Shown here: one piece after another, positions 25,824-36,100 of the stretch
Layout of the letters: every line of letters starts with the position of its first letter
Numbering within the stretch: position 1 is the first letter of the stretch
Assembly: GCF_038396755.1 (NCBI RefSeq)
Contig: NZ_CP149822.1
Span: forward strand, 1,612,001 to 1,676,000
Reading direction: 5' to 3'
From: Chitinophaga pollutisoli
GTDB taxonomy: Bacteria; Bacteroidota; Bacteroidia; Chitinophagales; Chitinophagaceae
Length of the DNA: 64,000 nt
Position numbers and translations under genes: made by a program
Notes under the pieces: generated by a model
Told to the model about the DNA's origin: nothing
What the model saw: the letters and a program-made list of their open reading frames with translations, nothing else
Database searches by the model: none

Positions 25824-27506
25824 ATGGATAATTACGTCATCGCCGATAATTTCTCCCTGCTTGCCAAACTCATGGACATCCACGGAGATAATCCCTTCAA
25901 AGCCAAATCTCTCGCCAACGCGGCATTTCAAATAGAAAAACTCACCGTTCCCCTCCAGGAAACACCCCGCGACGCCATCTTCCGCATCAAAGGCATCGGT
26001 GAATCCACCGGCAAATCCGTCCTCGAAATGCTGGATACCGGCCGATACACCGCCCTCGAAGACTACCTCGCCAAAACACCCGCGGGCATCCTCGATATGA
26101 TGCGCATCAAAGGCATCGGGCCCAAGAAAATCGCCACCATCTGGAAAGAACTCGAAATCGAATCCCTCGGCGAACTCCTCTACGCCTGTAACGAAAACCG
26201 CCTCACCCTCCTCAAAGGATTCGGCGCCAAAACACAGGAATCCATCCGCCAGGGAATCGAATTCTTCCTCTCCAACCGCGAACGTTTCCTCTTTGCGGAA
26301 GTGGAACCCTTCGCCAAAGAACTCCTCCAGCTGCTCGAAAAAACCTTCTCCCCCGCCCCCGTTGCCCTCACCGGCGCCTTCCGCAGGCAACAACCCGTGA
26401 TCGACGAGCTGGAAGCCGTCATCGGAACTCCTATCGACAAAGTCTCAGAAACTTTCCACGCGCTCGACGGCTTCGAAAGGCTCGGTAATAACGACGATTC
26501 CATCCTGCTCCAATTCCGCGAGCAGGTCAAAATACGCCTTTATGGCGTGGCGCCCGAACACTTCGCCACCAAACTGTTCACCACCACAGGAACCGAGGCT
26601 TTCCTCACCGCGTTCTTCAACCGCGAAGGCGCTTCCAACGGTGGAAATGAACCTGACGAAGCCGCGATCTTCTCCCGCGCAGGCCTCCCCTTCATTGAAC
26701 CGGCCCTCCGCGAAACACCCGACATCCTCCTGAAAGCCGCCGCAGGCAATCTGCCACAGCTCATCCAACCCACCGATATCAAAGGCATCATCCACTCCCA
26801 CTCCCAATGGAGCGATGGTGTCAGCTCCCTGGAAGATATGGCGAAAGCCGCGAGGGATAAAGGTTTTGAATACCTGGTCATCAGCGACCACTCCCGGTCG
26901 GCCTTCTATGCCAACGGCCTCCAGCCCGAACGCATCCTGGCGCAGCATGCGCAGATCGACGAGCTGAACAGGCAACTCGCCCCCTTCAAAATATTCAAAA
27001 GCATTGAGGCCGACATCCTCAACGACGGCAGCCTGGATTACCCGGATGAAATCCTCCGCAGCTTCGACCTCGTGATCGCATCCGTGCATTCCAACCTGAA
27101 AATGCCGGAAGAAAAAGCCATGGCGCGCCTGCTCACCGCCATCACCAATCCGTATACCACCATCCTCGGACATATGACGGGCCGCCTGCTCCTCAGCCGC
27201 AACGGTTACCCCGTCAACCATCCCGCCATCATCGACGCCTGCGTGGCCAACCAGGTGGCGATCGAGCTGAACGCGCACCCGCGCCGGCTGGACATTGATT
27301 GGGAATGGATTGCCCTGGCCATCGACCGCGGCGCCCTGATCTCCATCGACCCGGACGCGCACGATATCTCCGGCTTCGACGACATCCGCTACGGTACGCT
27401 GACAGCACAGAAAGGCGGGCTCTCCGCCGACAAGAACCTCAGCAGCTTCGGCCTGCAGGCATTCGAATCCTGGCTGTCCGCCCGCCGGAAATCCAAAGGA
27501 ATCTGA
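25824..27506 (+). CDS. PolX-PHP family protein with altered polymerase site
   Basis: A 560-residue protein starting at the ATG at 25824 (MDNYVIADNF). Upstream in-frame text overlaps the terminator. It has an N-terminal helix-hairpin-helix lyase-like domain (about 1-150, with RIKGIG twice), a polymerase-X palm (about 150-310) and a C-terminal PHP phosphoesterase (about 320-560). In the palm, GAFRR at 184-188 matches the family GSxRR, but the catalytic DxD appears replaced by Glu195-x-Glu197. PHP ligands look intact (HSHSQWSDG, ISDHS, SVHSN, GHMTGR, LNAHP, DPDAH). PolX normally does gap-filling repair. Here nucleotide transfer may be lost and the PHP exonuclease kept (inference). The PrsW gene follows one base after the stop. 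Confidence 0.85.
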   Translation: MDNYVIADNFSLLAKLMDIHGDNPFKAKSLANAAFQIEKLTVPLQETPRDAIFRIKGIGESTGKSVLEMLDTGRYTALEDYLAKTPAGILDMMRIKGIGPKKIATIWKELEIESLGELLYACNENRLTLLKGFGAKTQESIRQGIEFFLSNRERFLFAEVEPFAKELLQLLEKTFSPAPVALTGAFRRQQPVIDELEAVIGTPIDKVSETFHALDGFERLGNNDDSILLQFREQVKIRLYGVAPEHFATKLFTTTGTEAFLTAFFNREGASNGGNEPDEAAIFSRAGLPFIEPALRETPDILLKAAAGNLPQLIQPTDIKGIIHSHSQWSDGVSSLEDMAKAARDKGFEYLVISDHSRSAFYANGLQPERILAQHAQIDELNRQLAPFKIFKSIEADILNDGSLDYPDEILRSFDLVIASVHSNLKMPEEKAMARLLTAITNPYTTILGHMTGRLLLSRNGYPVNHPAIIDACVANQVAIELNAHPRRLDIDWEWIALAIDRGALISIDPDAHDISGFDDIRYGTLTAQKGGLSADKNLSSFGLQAFESWLSARRKSKGI

Positions 27507-27507
27507 C

Positions 27508-28245
27508 ATGTTATTAAACGCCCTCGCCCTGGCCGTAGCGCCGGGGATTGCCATCATGCTGGCCATTTACGCGCTCGACCAGCGCAACCGCGAGCCCCTG
27601 GGCCTGCTGATCCGTTGTTTCCTGTTGGGCGTCCTCAGCGTGGCGATCCCGCTTGCCGTGCAATCGGTGGCCGCCCTGCAAGGCTGGCGCTCTTCCGGCG
27701 GCGGGTGGCTCCACACCGTTATATACGCCTTCATCATCGTGGGGTTGAGCGAAGAAGGCGGCAAATACCTCGTGTTGCGGTACTTCGCCTATCCGAAAAA
27801 AGCATTCGACGAGCCTTTCGATGGCATCGTGTATTCTATCATGATCGGCATGGGATTCGCCACGGCGGAAAATATCAGTTACGTATACCAATTCGGCATG
27901 GCTACTGGATGGGCGCGTATGTTCATTTCCGTGCCGGCGCACGCCTGTTTCGCCATCCTCATGGGTTATTACACCGGGCTCGCGAAGTTTATCCCCCAGC
28001 ACCGGGGCACTTTGCTGTTCACAGGGCTCTTCTGGGCGGTGATGTTCCACGGCGCGTTCGATTTCTTTCTCTTTATCGGCGACAGCATTTTCCAGGTGGC
28101 GGCCGCGCTCCTGTGTCTCTATATCGCCGTGCGCCTGTCTATACGGGCCATACGGCAACACAGGGCCACTTCCCGCGAGTGGGAAAGGCTGCGCAGGGAA
28201 AATGAAAATCAGGAAGAAAGGGGAACCGAAGTTGATCAGGATTGA
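27508..28245 (+). CDS. PrsW-family intramembrane metalloprotease
   Basis: A 245-residue membrane protein with about seven hydrophobic segments. The PrsW metalloprotease motifs are visible: EExxK as SEEGGKY, a His in PAHACFAI, and HGAFDF. PrsW in Bacillus cuts an anti-sigma factor. Targets elsewhere are unknown. The C-terminus is a charged, basic/acidic cytoplasmic tail. It starts one base after the PolX stop, so the two are co-transcribed, and its 3' end overlaps the convergent small membrane protein gene by ten bases. Confidence 0.88.
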   Translation: MLLNALALAVAPGIAIMLAIYALDQRNREPLGLLIRCFLLGVLSVAIPLAVQSVAALQGWRSSGGGWLHTVIYAFIIVGLSEEGGKYLVLRYFAYPKKAFDEPFDGIVYSIMIGMGFATAENISYVYQFGMATGWARMFISVPAHACFAILMGYYTGLAKFIPQHRGTLLFTGLFWAVMFHGAFDFFLFIGDSIFQVAAALLCLYIAVRLSIRAIRQHRATSREWERLRRENENQEERGTEVDQD

Positions 28246-28442
28246 TTGCCCGTCACGCTTTTGCGGGTGAGCCAGAAATACAGCCCGTATCCAATAAAAG
28301 GAAGGAAAAAAACCAGCATGAGCCACTTGAGATGGTAGGGCCGGTTATTGTCGGCACGTTTGAAAGTATGCAGTACCACAAACCGGACCACCAGCCAGAG
28401 GTGGGCAAGGAACAACAGCATGAGGATCATCTCTTCTTTCAT
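28236..28442 (-). CDS. Small PLDc_N-type membrane protein
   Basis: A 68-residue protein with two hydrophobic segments separated by a polar loop (HTFKRADNNRPYHLKWL). The second segment, FFLPFIGYGLYFWLTRK, is typical of the phospholipase D-nuclease N-terminal (PLDc_N) family, small inner-membrane proteins of unknown role. The start overlaps, in an ATGA arrangement, the stop of a 30-codon upstream ORF. Its 3' end overlaps the PrsW gene. Confidence 0.7.
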   Translation of the reverse strand: MKEEMILMLLFLAHLWLVVRFVVLHTFKRADNNRPYHLKWLMLVFFLPFIGYGLYFWLTRKSVTGNQS

Positions 28443-28497
28443 GGCTTTCCGGTACGTTGGTGTGTTTTAAATCTAGCAATTTTTTGGAAGAACGCAT

Positions 28498-28550
28498 AAA
28501 AAAAGAGGCCCGATTTGATAATCAGGCCCATCCTCCAAATTAACTAGTAA
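28498..28550 (-). repeat. Hairpin repeat unit 1 (diverged)
   Basis: The minus strand reads a TTTGGAG box, then GGCCTGA / TCGGGCC as a seven-base stem with one U-G pair, then seven T. It is the most diverged copy and lies just upstream of the small PLDc_N gene. Confidence 0.6.
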
Positions 28551-28752
28551 TGCAAAGTGGATATAAAAAAAAGTTTGTGTATGCGGTTGTAAGGAATGTA
28601 AAAGGAAAGGGGCAGAAAGCACCGGTTTCCTCTCTGTAAATCTACAAAAATTTCATTATATAGTTAGGATTGCTTAACTATTTCTGAGCGTCCGGGAGAA
28701 TATTTCCGGAATGTAATTATGTTGAAGTGGAGCGATGGGAAGGGGGTAAAAT

Positions 28753-28810
28753 GAAAAGAGCCCGATAAGACAATCAGGCTCGTTTTTCTCCAATTTAGCT
28801 TAAGACAAAA
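28753..28810 (-). repeat. Hairpin repeat unit 2
   Basis: The minus strand reads TTTTGTCTTAAGC, then an AATTGGAG box, then GAGCCTGA / TCGGGCTC (eight-base stem with a U-G pair), then four T. The flanking box is nearly identical to unit 3. Confidence 0.7.
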
Positions 28811-28872
28811 ATCCCTTATTCCCTAATAAGACTCTTTAAAATGTTTTTTGTAAGCCTGCCAAACCAAAGTTG

Positions 28873-28933
28873 AAAAAAGAGCCCGACACGAACATCAGGC
28901 TCGGATTTTTCTCCAATTTAGCTTAAGACAAAA
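28873..28933 (-). repeat. Hairpin repeat unit 3
   Basis: It has the same architecture as unit 2, with a different loop (TGTTCGTG) and six T. The U-G pair is kept only if read on the minus strand; on the plus strand it would be a C-A mismatch. Confidence 0.7.
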
Positions 28934-29257
28934 CTTACTGCCCTGCGTTGCCGCCCAGGCAAAATATCTTGGTGAAATAAAATCGGATCTTTTGAAAGAA
29001 CTTATATTGATACCTCAAAATCAACAACCTCACTTACGGTATCAACTATACATCAAATCTAATTTAAAAATTCGAAGTTACAAAACACTCACGTTAGGAT
29101 AACTAACTATTAACCAAACCACCGCATTCCATTTTCACTGTCAAACAACCCCTGTAACTTGTCGTGTAGGCTTGTTTGAGAGGTATATACGGTTACCGTG
29201 AAAAGACGGATTGATTAACCCGGATATTTATTTATCTAATGTATAATTTTTTATTGA

Positions 29258-30172
29258 TTAAAGGAATCTCGGCGTCGGTTTTTTATCCTTCTCCAAACTG
29301 AACCGGTAATTCAACATCAGTTCATGCGATCCCCCCTGCATGCTCTTCAAATGCGTCGAGGATGCGAAATCATACGAATAACCAAACTGGAAATTCTTTG
29401 AAACCTGCACCTGCATTGTCGCACAGGCTGATTTCTCCGTCCGCCACGTTGCCCCCGCCCATAACACATCTTTCAAAATAAACATCGCATTGATATCTGC
29501 CTGCACACCTGCACCGCTAACCTGGCGCAAAACCACCCCTGGTTTGAATTTCAGGAAACTGTTAATCCTCGTCAGATAAGCGCCGTGCAGATACATATGC
29601 CGCTTGAACTCCACTTTGTTAACAGAACCGCCCAGGTCAAAATTGTGGAACGAGGGCGCAGAAAAGCCAACGAACCACTTGTCGGAAAACAACACGAAAC
29701 CAAATCCGACGTCTGTTTTCCAATACGACTGGTTGTTCGAAAACACCGGATCCTCAGGCGTTCCGAGATGTTCGTTATTCTCCCGGTATTGCTCCATCCC
29801 TCCCTTCAGCCCCATCGCCAGGTACAATTTGTCATCCAGCTTTACCTTTTGCGATACGTTCAGGTGATAACCCGTTTGCGAATAAATAGTGATTTCATCC
29901 TTCAACGCCATGAAACCTACGCTCGTTCCCGTAGACTTTATCGGCGAATAAAAGGAGAACGTCGCCGTTTTGGGCGCGCCTTCCATCCCCACCCACTGAT
30001 TCCGCATCACCACCGTGGCGCTGCCGAATTCATCCATCGAAGGATACCCGGGATTGATCACCATCCCGTTATACTGGTACTGCGCGTACAACGGCTGTTG
30101 CTGCGCTGCAGCTTCCCCGGCCGCGAAAAGCGCGGCCAGGGAGAACAGAATTTTTTGAATGCCTGTTTTCAT
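29258..30172 (-). CDS. PorP/SprF family type IX secretion membrane protein
   Basis: A 304-residue outer-membrane beta-barrel. It has a signal peptide (~23 residues, ending AAAQ), then the family hallmark QYQYNGMVINPGYPS near residue 30, RNQWVGMEGAP and repeated amphipathic strands, with an end typical of short barrels. PorP/SprF proteins partner individual type IX cargo, in particular SprB-like adhesins with type B sorting domains. The gene is 18 bases downstream of the giant adhesin gene on the same strand, so this is a cargo-partner pair. Confidence 0.92.
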   Translation of the reverse strand: MKTGIQKILFSLAALFAAGEAAAQQQPLYAQYQYNGMVINPGYPSMDEFGSATVVMRNQWVGMEGAPKTATFSFYSPIKSTGTSVGFMALKDEITIYSQTGYHLNVSQKVKLDDKLYLAMGLKGGMEQYRENNEHLGTPEDPVFSNNQSYWKTDVGFGFVLFSDKWFVGFSAPSFHNFDLGGSVNKVEFKRHMYLHGAYLTRINSFLKFKPGVVLRQVSGAGVQADINAMFILKDVLWAGATWRTEKSACATMQVQVSKNFQFGYSYDFASSTHLKSMQGGSHELMLNYRFSLEKDKKPTPRFL

Positions 30173-30190
30173 CTGAAAAACATTTTAAGC

Positions 30191-33100
30191 TTATTGGGCA
30201 GATTTCAGTACGATATAACCATTGTAGCGTGTCAGTTTTCCTTCCGCATCCCAAACCTGGAGCACATAGAAGTAAGACCCGTCCGGAAGCTGGCTGCCAT
30301 TGCCGCCACCCCTGTTCGCCAAGCCCTTGAACGCATTGTTCTGGTTATGATAATTAACCGTCTGGAATACGGTGCCGCCCCAACGGTTCACAATCACCAA
30401 TTCACTACGGCCGTATTTCTCAATATTCTCGATCACCAGCACATCGTTGATACCGTCGCCATTGGGCGACAACCCCTTATGCACCCGGATCACCATATCG
30501 GGATTTAAATCGTCGTTCACGATCACGCCTACCGCAACCGCTGCCGTTCCCATCACGGGAACATTCTGCGAAGAAGCCACTACAGCACCAGTGAGCTTCA
30601 CTGCGAAGAACTCGTCTTCTTCCACTTTCGTGTCGCCGATCACCGGCACTTCTATCACTCCTTCCTCCACTCCCGCCGCGATTACGATCGACCGCGTGGC
30701 GTCCTGGAAGTCTTCCGCGGCTATCGCACGCTGGGAATCCTTGTCCGCCCCCTGCCCTTCGAATGCATCGGCAAAAGCGTATTCCACCGTTATGGGGCGC
30801 GTGCTCTTACGGCTCAATACCACTTTGAAAGGCATCATCGCCATACCGGAATTGCCTTCGTCGATACGGGAGGAATCGGATGCGAAGCTGATCGTGAGCA
30901 CGTCGTTGTCTTTCACCGCGGTGCTCGTCCTGTCGTCCGTACCCGGCCGGTAAGCCTGTCCCGCGCCGCTGTGGGGCTGGATGGTAAGGTTGATGTATCC
31001 TTCGTCGTCGTTCGTGTCGTTTTCGTCGGATGTAAGCTGGAATGTAACCTCCGTTTGGTTGGCAGGCATGGTCACCGTCAGTGTGGTGCCCGAGCGCGGC
31101 GTGGCCGTGGTCACTGTTCTCACCGCATCATGCGCCATCGTGATGTACACGGGGATCGCGGCGGGGAAGGCTTCGGAGGAACGCAGCGTTACCGTCAGGT
31201 TGCCGCCTTCGTTCACTTCCGCCGTGGCCGCCAGTTCCATACGGATCTGGTCGTCGTCGATCAGGTTCACCGTGGCCGTGTGCTGCGCATCGATGGGCCA
31301 GGTATAGCTGCCCAGGGGCGCGGATGCCGCCGTCAGCGTAATCTCGATGGTTTCAGTGGGCTCAAGGATATTGTCATTGACGGGTTGAATGGTGATGATA
31401 GCCTCCTTCTGACCGGCCGGAATGTCTACCGATCCGGTAAGCACCTGGTAATCAGCGCCCGCGGACGCCGTGCCGCCAATGTTGTAGGACACGTTCACGG
31501 GTACAACGGTAGTCAGGTCCGTATCGGCGAAACGCACGCGCACCCTGCCGGCAGTCGCGGGTTCCGCGGCGTCGGCGATCTTCTCGATGAGGATGCTCCG
31601 GCTGATTGACATGTCATCGTCCGCCAGGCTCATGGAGACCGCGCCGCTGGTGGCGATGTTTACCGGCACGGTGGCGCCGAGGTATTCGAAGCTGCCGGAA
31701 ACCAGCGTCATCGTTACGGTTTCATTGTTCTCAAGGATCTTGTCATCCAGCACATTTACCGTCACATCCACACCCGATTCGCCGGCTTTAATGACAGCCG
31801 TACCGGTCAGCGCGGTGTAATCCTTGCCGGACGTTGCCGTGCCTCCTGTAGTGTACTGCATTGTAATATCCGCAGGTGCTACACCGGAGGCCAGTTGCAG
31901 GCGGAAACTTCCGTGCGCGGAAGGCTCTGCCGCATCTGCAGCCTTCGTGGCTGTGATATGCACACCGGGCGCGGGCTCGCCAGGGATGGTGATCGTGGCC
32001 GCTGGCTCGAACGTAAACCCTGTTGCCGTGGCGGTGATCTGCAATACCTCGCTTACTTCCGCGATCATATCCGGCACTGCGGTGAGCTGTACGGTAACCG
32101 ACTGCTGTCCCGAACCGATGGTCACCGGTGTAGGGGAAATGGAGAAATCGGCCGCGGTAGCGCTTTGCGCCGCGTTCGCACCCACCGTGAGGGTGATCGG
32201 ACTGGCGGTGCTGATACCTGCAGGGAGGGAGAATCTCACATTCGTGAGGTTCCCTTCGTGCAGGGTGGTGGAGTCGATGGTAATGGTAATATGGCGGTTG
32301 GCCGCGATAAGACCGGTGCCGTCGGTGATTTCAATGATGCCGCCGTTGAACGTGAAGCCTGCCGGCGCGGTGCCGCCGATGTGCAGTTCCTCCACACCTT
32401 CCAGGATGCCGTCCGTTGCCGCGGTAATTGTGAAATCTGCGCTGGTATTGGCGAGCGCGGGGATCGTCACGTTGGCGGTGATGGCGCCGTGGTCGGTGTC
32501 AGCGGCGGTGGAAGCGGGGTCTTTGCTTAATTGAACAGTGATATCGGTGCTCGATGTGATGCCGGCGGGCAGGCTGATCCTGAATTGACCCGCGTTGCCT
32601 TCCGCGATGCTGGCGCCAGTGGGCAGCAGCACGATTTTCGTTTTGGCGGGATCAAGTCTGGTGGCGTCTTCCAGGCTAATGCTGATGCCATCCACCACAA
32701 ATCCTGCCGCCGTTCCTTCGAGTTGCAGCGATTCAAGTTGTTCCAGGATGTTATCCGTTACCGCGCTCACCGTAAAGGTAACCGCATGTTGACCGGCCCC
32801 GATCGTTACGGAAGCGGGCAAAGCGCTGTGATCGCCGCTGGCGGCGGAGGAAACGGCGCTTTTCGTGATGTTCACCATGATGTCGCTGCCAGCGATGTAA
32901 GTACCTGGCAGGGAAACGGTGATGGTGGTGGCGGTGGCGCCTTCACGAATGGTAGCCGCGGTGGCGGTCATCGTGATGTTTCCCGATACAGGTGCTTCCT
33001 GTATATCCACCAGTATGTTTTTACTGAAGGTAAAACCACCTGTTGCAGTGGGTACCAGTTCCAGTTTTTCCGTCGTCTCAATCAGCTGGTCAGCTTCCGT

Positions 33101-36100
33101 TTCGATTACCAGCGATGCGGTTGTTGCACCGGCTGCGATGGTCACCGTCGCGGGCAAACCGCCTTCCAGGTCGGCAGCGGAAGCTGCGGGAGTTGCGGTA
33201 CCCTGCGCCAGGCTAATCACCACCGGCACTTCAGATGTTACACCGGCCGGTAAACTGAAAGTCCACGTTACAGAATTGCCTTCCACAACGGAAGCCGGAC
33301 CAGCCACTGAAATCAGCTTATCGGAAACGTCGGTGATGGTGATGTTGGATGATTTGGATGTCGTGAAACCGAATATGGTCGCATCCGCCGTTACCTGCAA
33401 CAATTCATTGGATTCGATGATGGCGTCTGTTGCCGCTTCTACTTCGAACGTCTGGCTGTTGCTGCCCGCTTCGATCGTTACCGTCGCCGGCAGCACGTAA
33501 TCGCCCGCGGTCACGGAAGCCGCGCTGCCCGCTCCTTTCGAAAGTGTGACTGTCAAGGGCTGCGTGGTGATGATGTTGGCGGGAAGCGCCACCGTCATCG
33601 TCACCTTATCCCCTTCCGCGATTGTTGCGGTAGCGGGAGTGAGCTGCAATGTCTTGTTGGCGTCAGTCCCGGTGGCGTCGGTTACCGTGAGGGTAACGCC
33701 GGTTACCGGGATATTCGGGTTCGCATTCCCGCCGAGTACCAGCGTTTCGCTGGATTCGAGCAGGAAGTCGGCGTTGGTGGTGAGGATGAACGTGCCTTCG
33801 GTAGTACCTGCCGGGATGGTGATCGTTCCGGGGGCTTCATGTTCTGCATCGCCCAGGGTGGATGCGCCGTCTTTCGCCAGCGTCACCGTGATGGCCGAGG
33901 TGGCCGTTGCACCGCCTGTGAGCGTGGCCGTAATCAGCGCGCTGCCGCCTTCCTGTACGCTGGCGGGCGTGGAAGTGAGGGTGATGCCCGCTGCCGCCAG
34001 GTCGCCGTCGGTAATGGAGAACGACAACGGTTGCGAAAAGGTGAAGTCTGTGGCCGAAGGATTCAGCGTGAGTGTTTCCGCGGGCTCAATCAGCAGATCG
34101 GCTTTCGCGTTGAAGGTAACATCCGCATACGGTTGCCCGGCGGCGATCGTTACCACTGGCAGGCCTGTCAGATCCGCCAGGGTAGCGGTGGATGAGGGAT
34201 CTGCCGTCAAGGCGATATGAATATCGGAAGCGGCCGTTACCCCCGCAGGCAGGCTGAAGCGGTACACGATGCCGCTGCCTTCGCTTACCGTGGCCGGACC
34301 GGTCACCGTAATATGCTTGGTGGAAACGTCGGTGATCGTGATATTGGATTTATCCGTGGAGGCGAATCCGAACACCGTACCTGTAGCCTCCAGTTCGAGC
34401 AGCTCCGGACTTTCAATATTACCGTCCGTAATCGCCGATACCTGGAAGGTGACGCTGTTCTCCATCGCCGGGATGGTTACCGAAGCCGGGAAGCTGTATT
34501 CCCCTGCCGTCAGCGAGGCGGCGGTATTGGCGCCGCGGGACAGGTTCACGGTAACCGGTGTTGTCGACTGTATGCCCGCGGGCAGGGAAACCGTCATCGT
34601 AACGCTGTTGCCTTCCATGATGGTGGCGGTGGCGGGTGTGAGACTGAGTGTTTTATTCGCGTTGGACCCCGTGGCATCGGTTACCGAAACGGTAGCGCCG
34701 GAAACCGGGATGGCAGGGCTCGACGTGCCGCCGAGCACCAGTGTTTCAGTGGGCTCCAGCAGCTGGTCGGTATGGGTCGAAAGTGTGAAGGTACCTTCTG
34801 TGTCGCCGCTGGCGATGGTGATCGTGCCCAGTGCGCCATGTTCTGTGTTGGACAAGGTGCTGGCTGCGTCTTTGGAAAGGGTGATTACGATATCGCTTTT
34901 CGCCGTCACACCGCCTGTAAGCGTGGCTTTAACCGCGGTGCCGCCGCCTTCCGCGATGGTTGCAGGCGCAACGGAAAGCTGGATGCCCGCTGCGGCCAGG
35001 TCGGCGTCTGTGATGGTGAAGGAAACGTTTTGAGAGAAGGTGAAGCCTGCGGCCGAAGGTGTCAGCGTCAGCGTTTCCACCGGTTCGATTTGCTGGTCAA
35101 CTTTAGCGGTGAAGGTGACTTCGCCGAAAGGCTGCCCTGCCGCGATTGTCACTACCGGCAAACCCGTGAGATCGGCGAGCGTGGCGGTGGAAGATGCTAT
35201 AGCGGCAAGATTGACGGTGATATCACTGGTGGCGGTTATACCGGAGGGCAGGCTGAAGCGGTAAACAATATCCTGGCCTTCCACAACGTTCGCCGGTCCG
35301 CTCACGGTGATCGTCTTGTCCGAAACGTCGGTGATGGTGATATCAGCGTTGGCGGTGGAAGCATGTCCGAAAACAGTACCTGCTACAGTCAGCTCCAATA
35401 GTTCCTGCCCTTCGATATGCCCGTCTGCCAGCGCCTCCACTTCGAAAGTTTTGCCGTTAGTACCGGCGTCGATGGTCACGGTAGCCGGGAAGCTGTAATC
35501 ACCTGCGGTGAGCGTGGCACTGCTGCCCATGCCTTTCGAAAGTGCAACCGTGATGGCTTGCGTGGTGATGATGTTTTCCGGCAATGCGACCGTCAGTACC
35601 GCTTTGCCGCCTTCCGCCACTGTTGCGGTGGCTGGCGTGAGGCGCAGGGATTTATTCGCGGCGGTACCTGTAGCGTCGGAAACGGTGATGGTGGTACCGG
35701 TAACGGGAATGCTGCCGGTGGCAGTTCCCCCGATCACGAGGTTCTCCGTGGTTTCCAGGTGTTGATCCGTATTGGTGACCAGCGTAAACGTTCCTTCCGT
35801 GCCGTCGGCCGGGATCACGATGGTACCCAAAGCGCCATGCTCGCTGTTGCCGAGTGTAGACGCCGCGTCTTTCGTGAGTGTAACGGTAATGTCTGTGGAA
35901 GACTGTACCCCGCCGGTCAATGTTGCTTTGATGATGGTGCTGTTGCCTTCCGCAACACCGGACGGTATTGCGGACAGCGTAATGCCGGCGGCGGCAAGGT
36001 CGCCGTCGGTAATGGTGAAGGTCACCGGCTGGCTGAATGTGAAGCCCGCCAGCGTCGAAGGATTCAGCACCAGCGTTTCGGCGGGCTCGATCAGGTTGTC

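Larger units (their letters stand above)
28443..29257. other. Long intergenic region with three related hairpins
   Basis: About 815 bases without a clear gene, AT-rich compared with its flanks. Three related hairpin units lie at 28498-28550, 28753-28810 and 28873-28933. Their structure and T runs point to the minus strand, where they could end transcripts from the adhesin/PorP operon. A 30-codon minus-strand ORF lies at 28439-28531. The remaining ~320 bases up to 29257 hold nothing I can identify. Confidence 0.65.
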
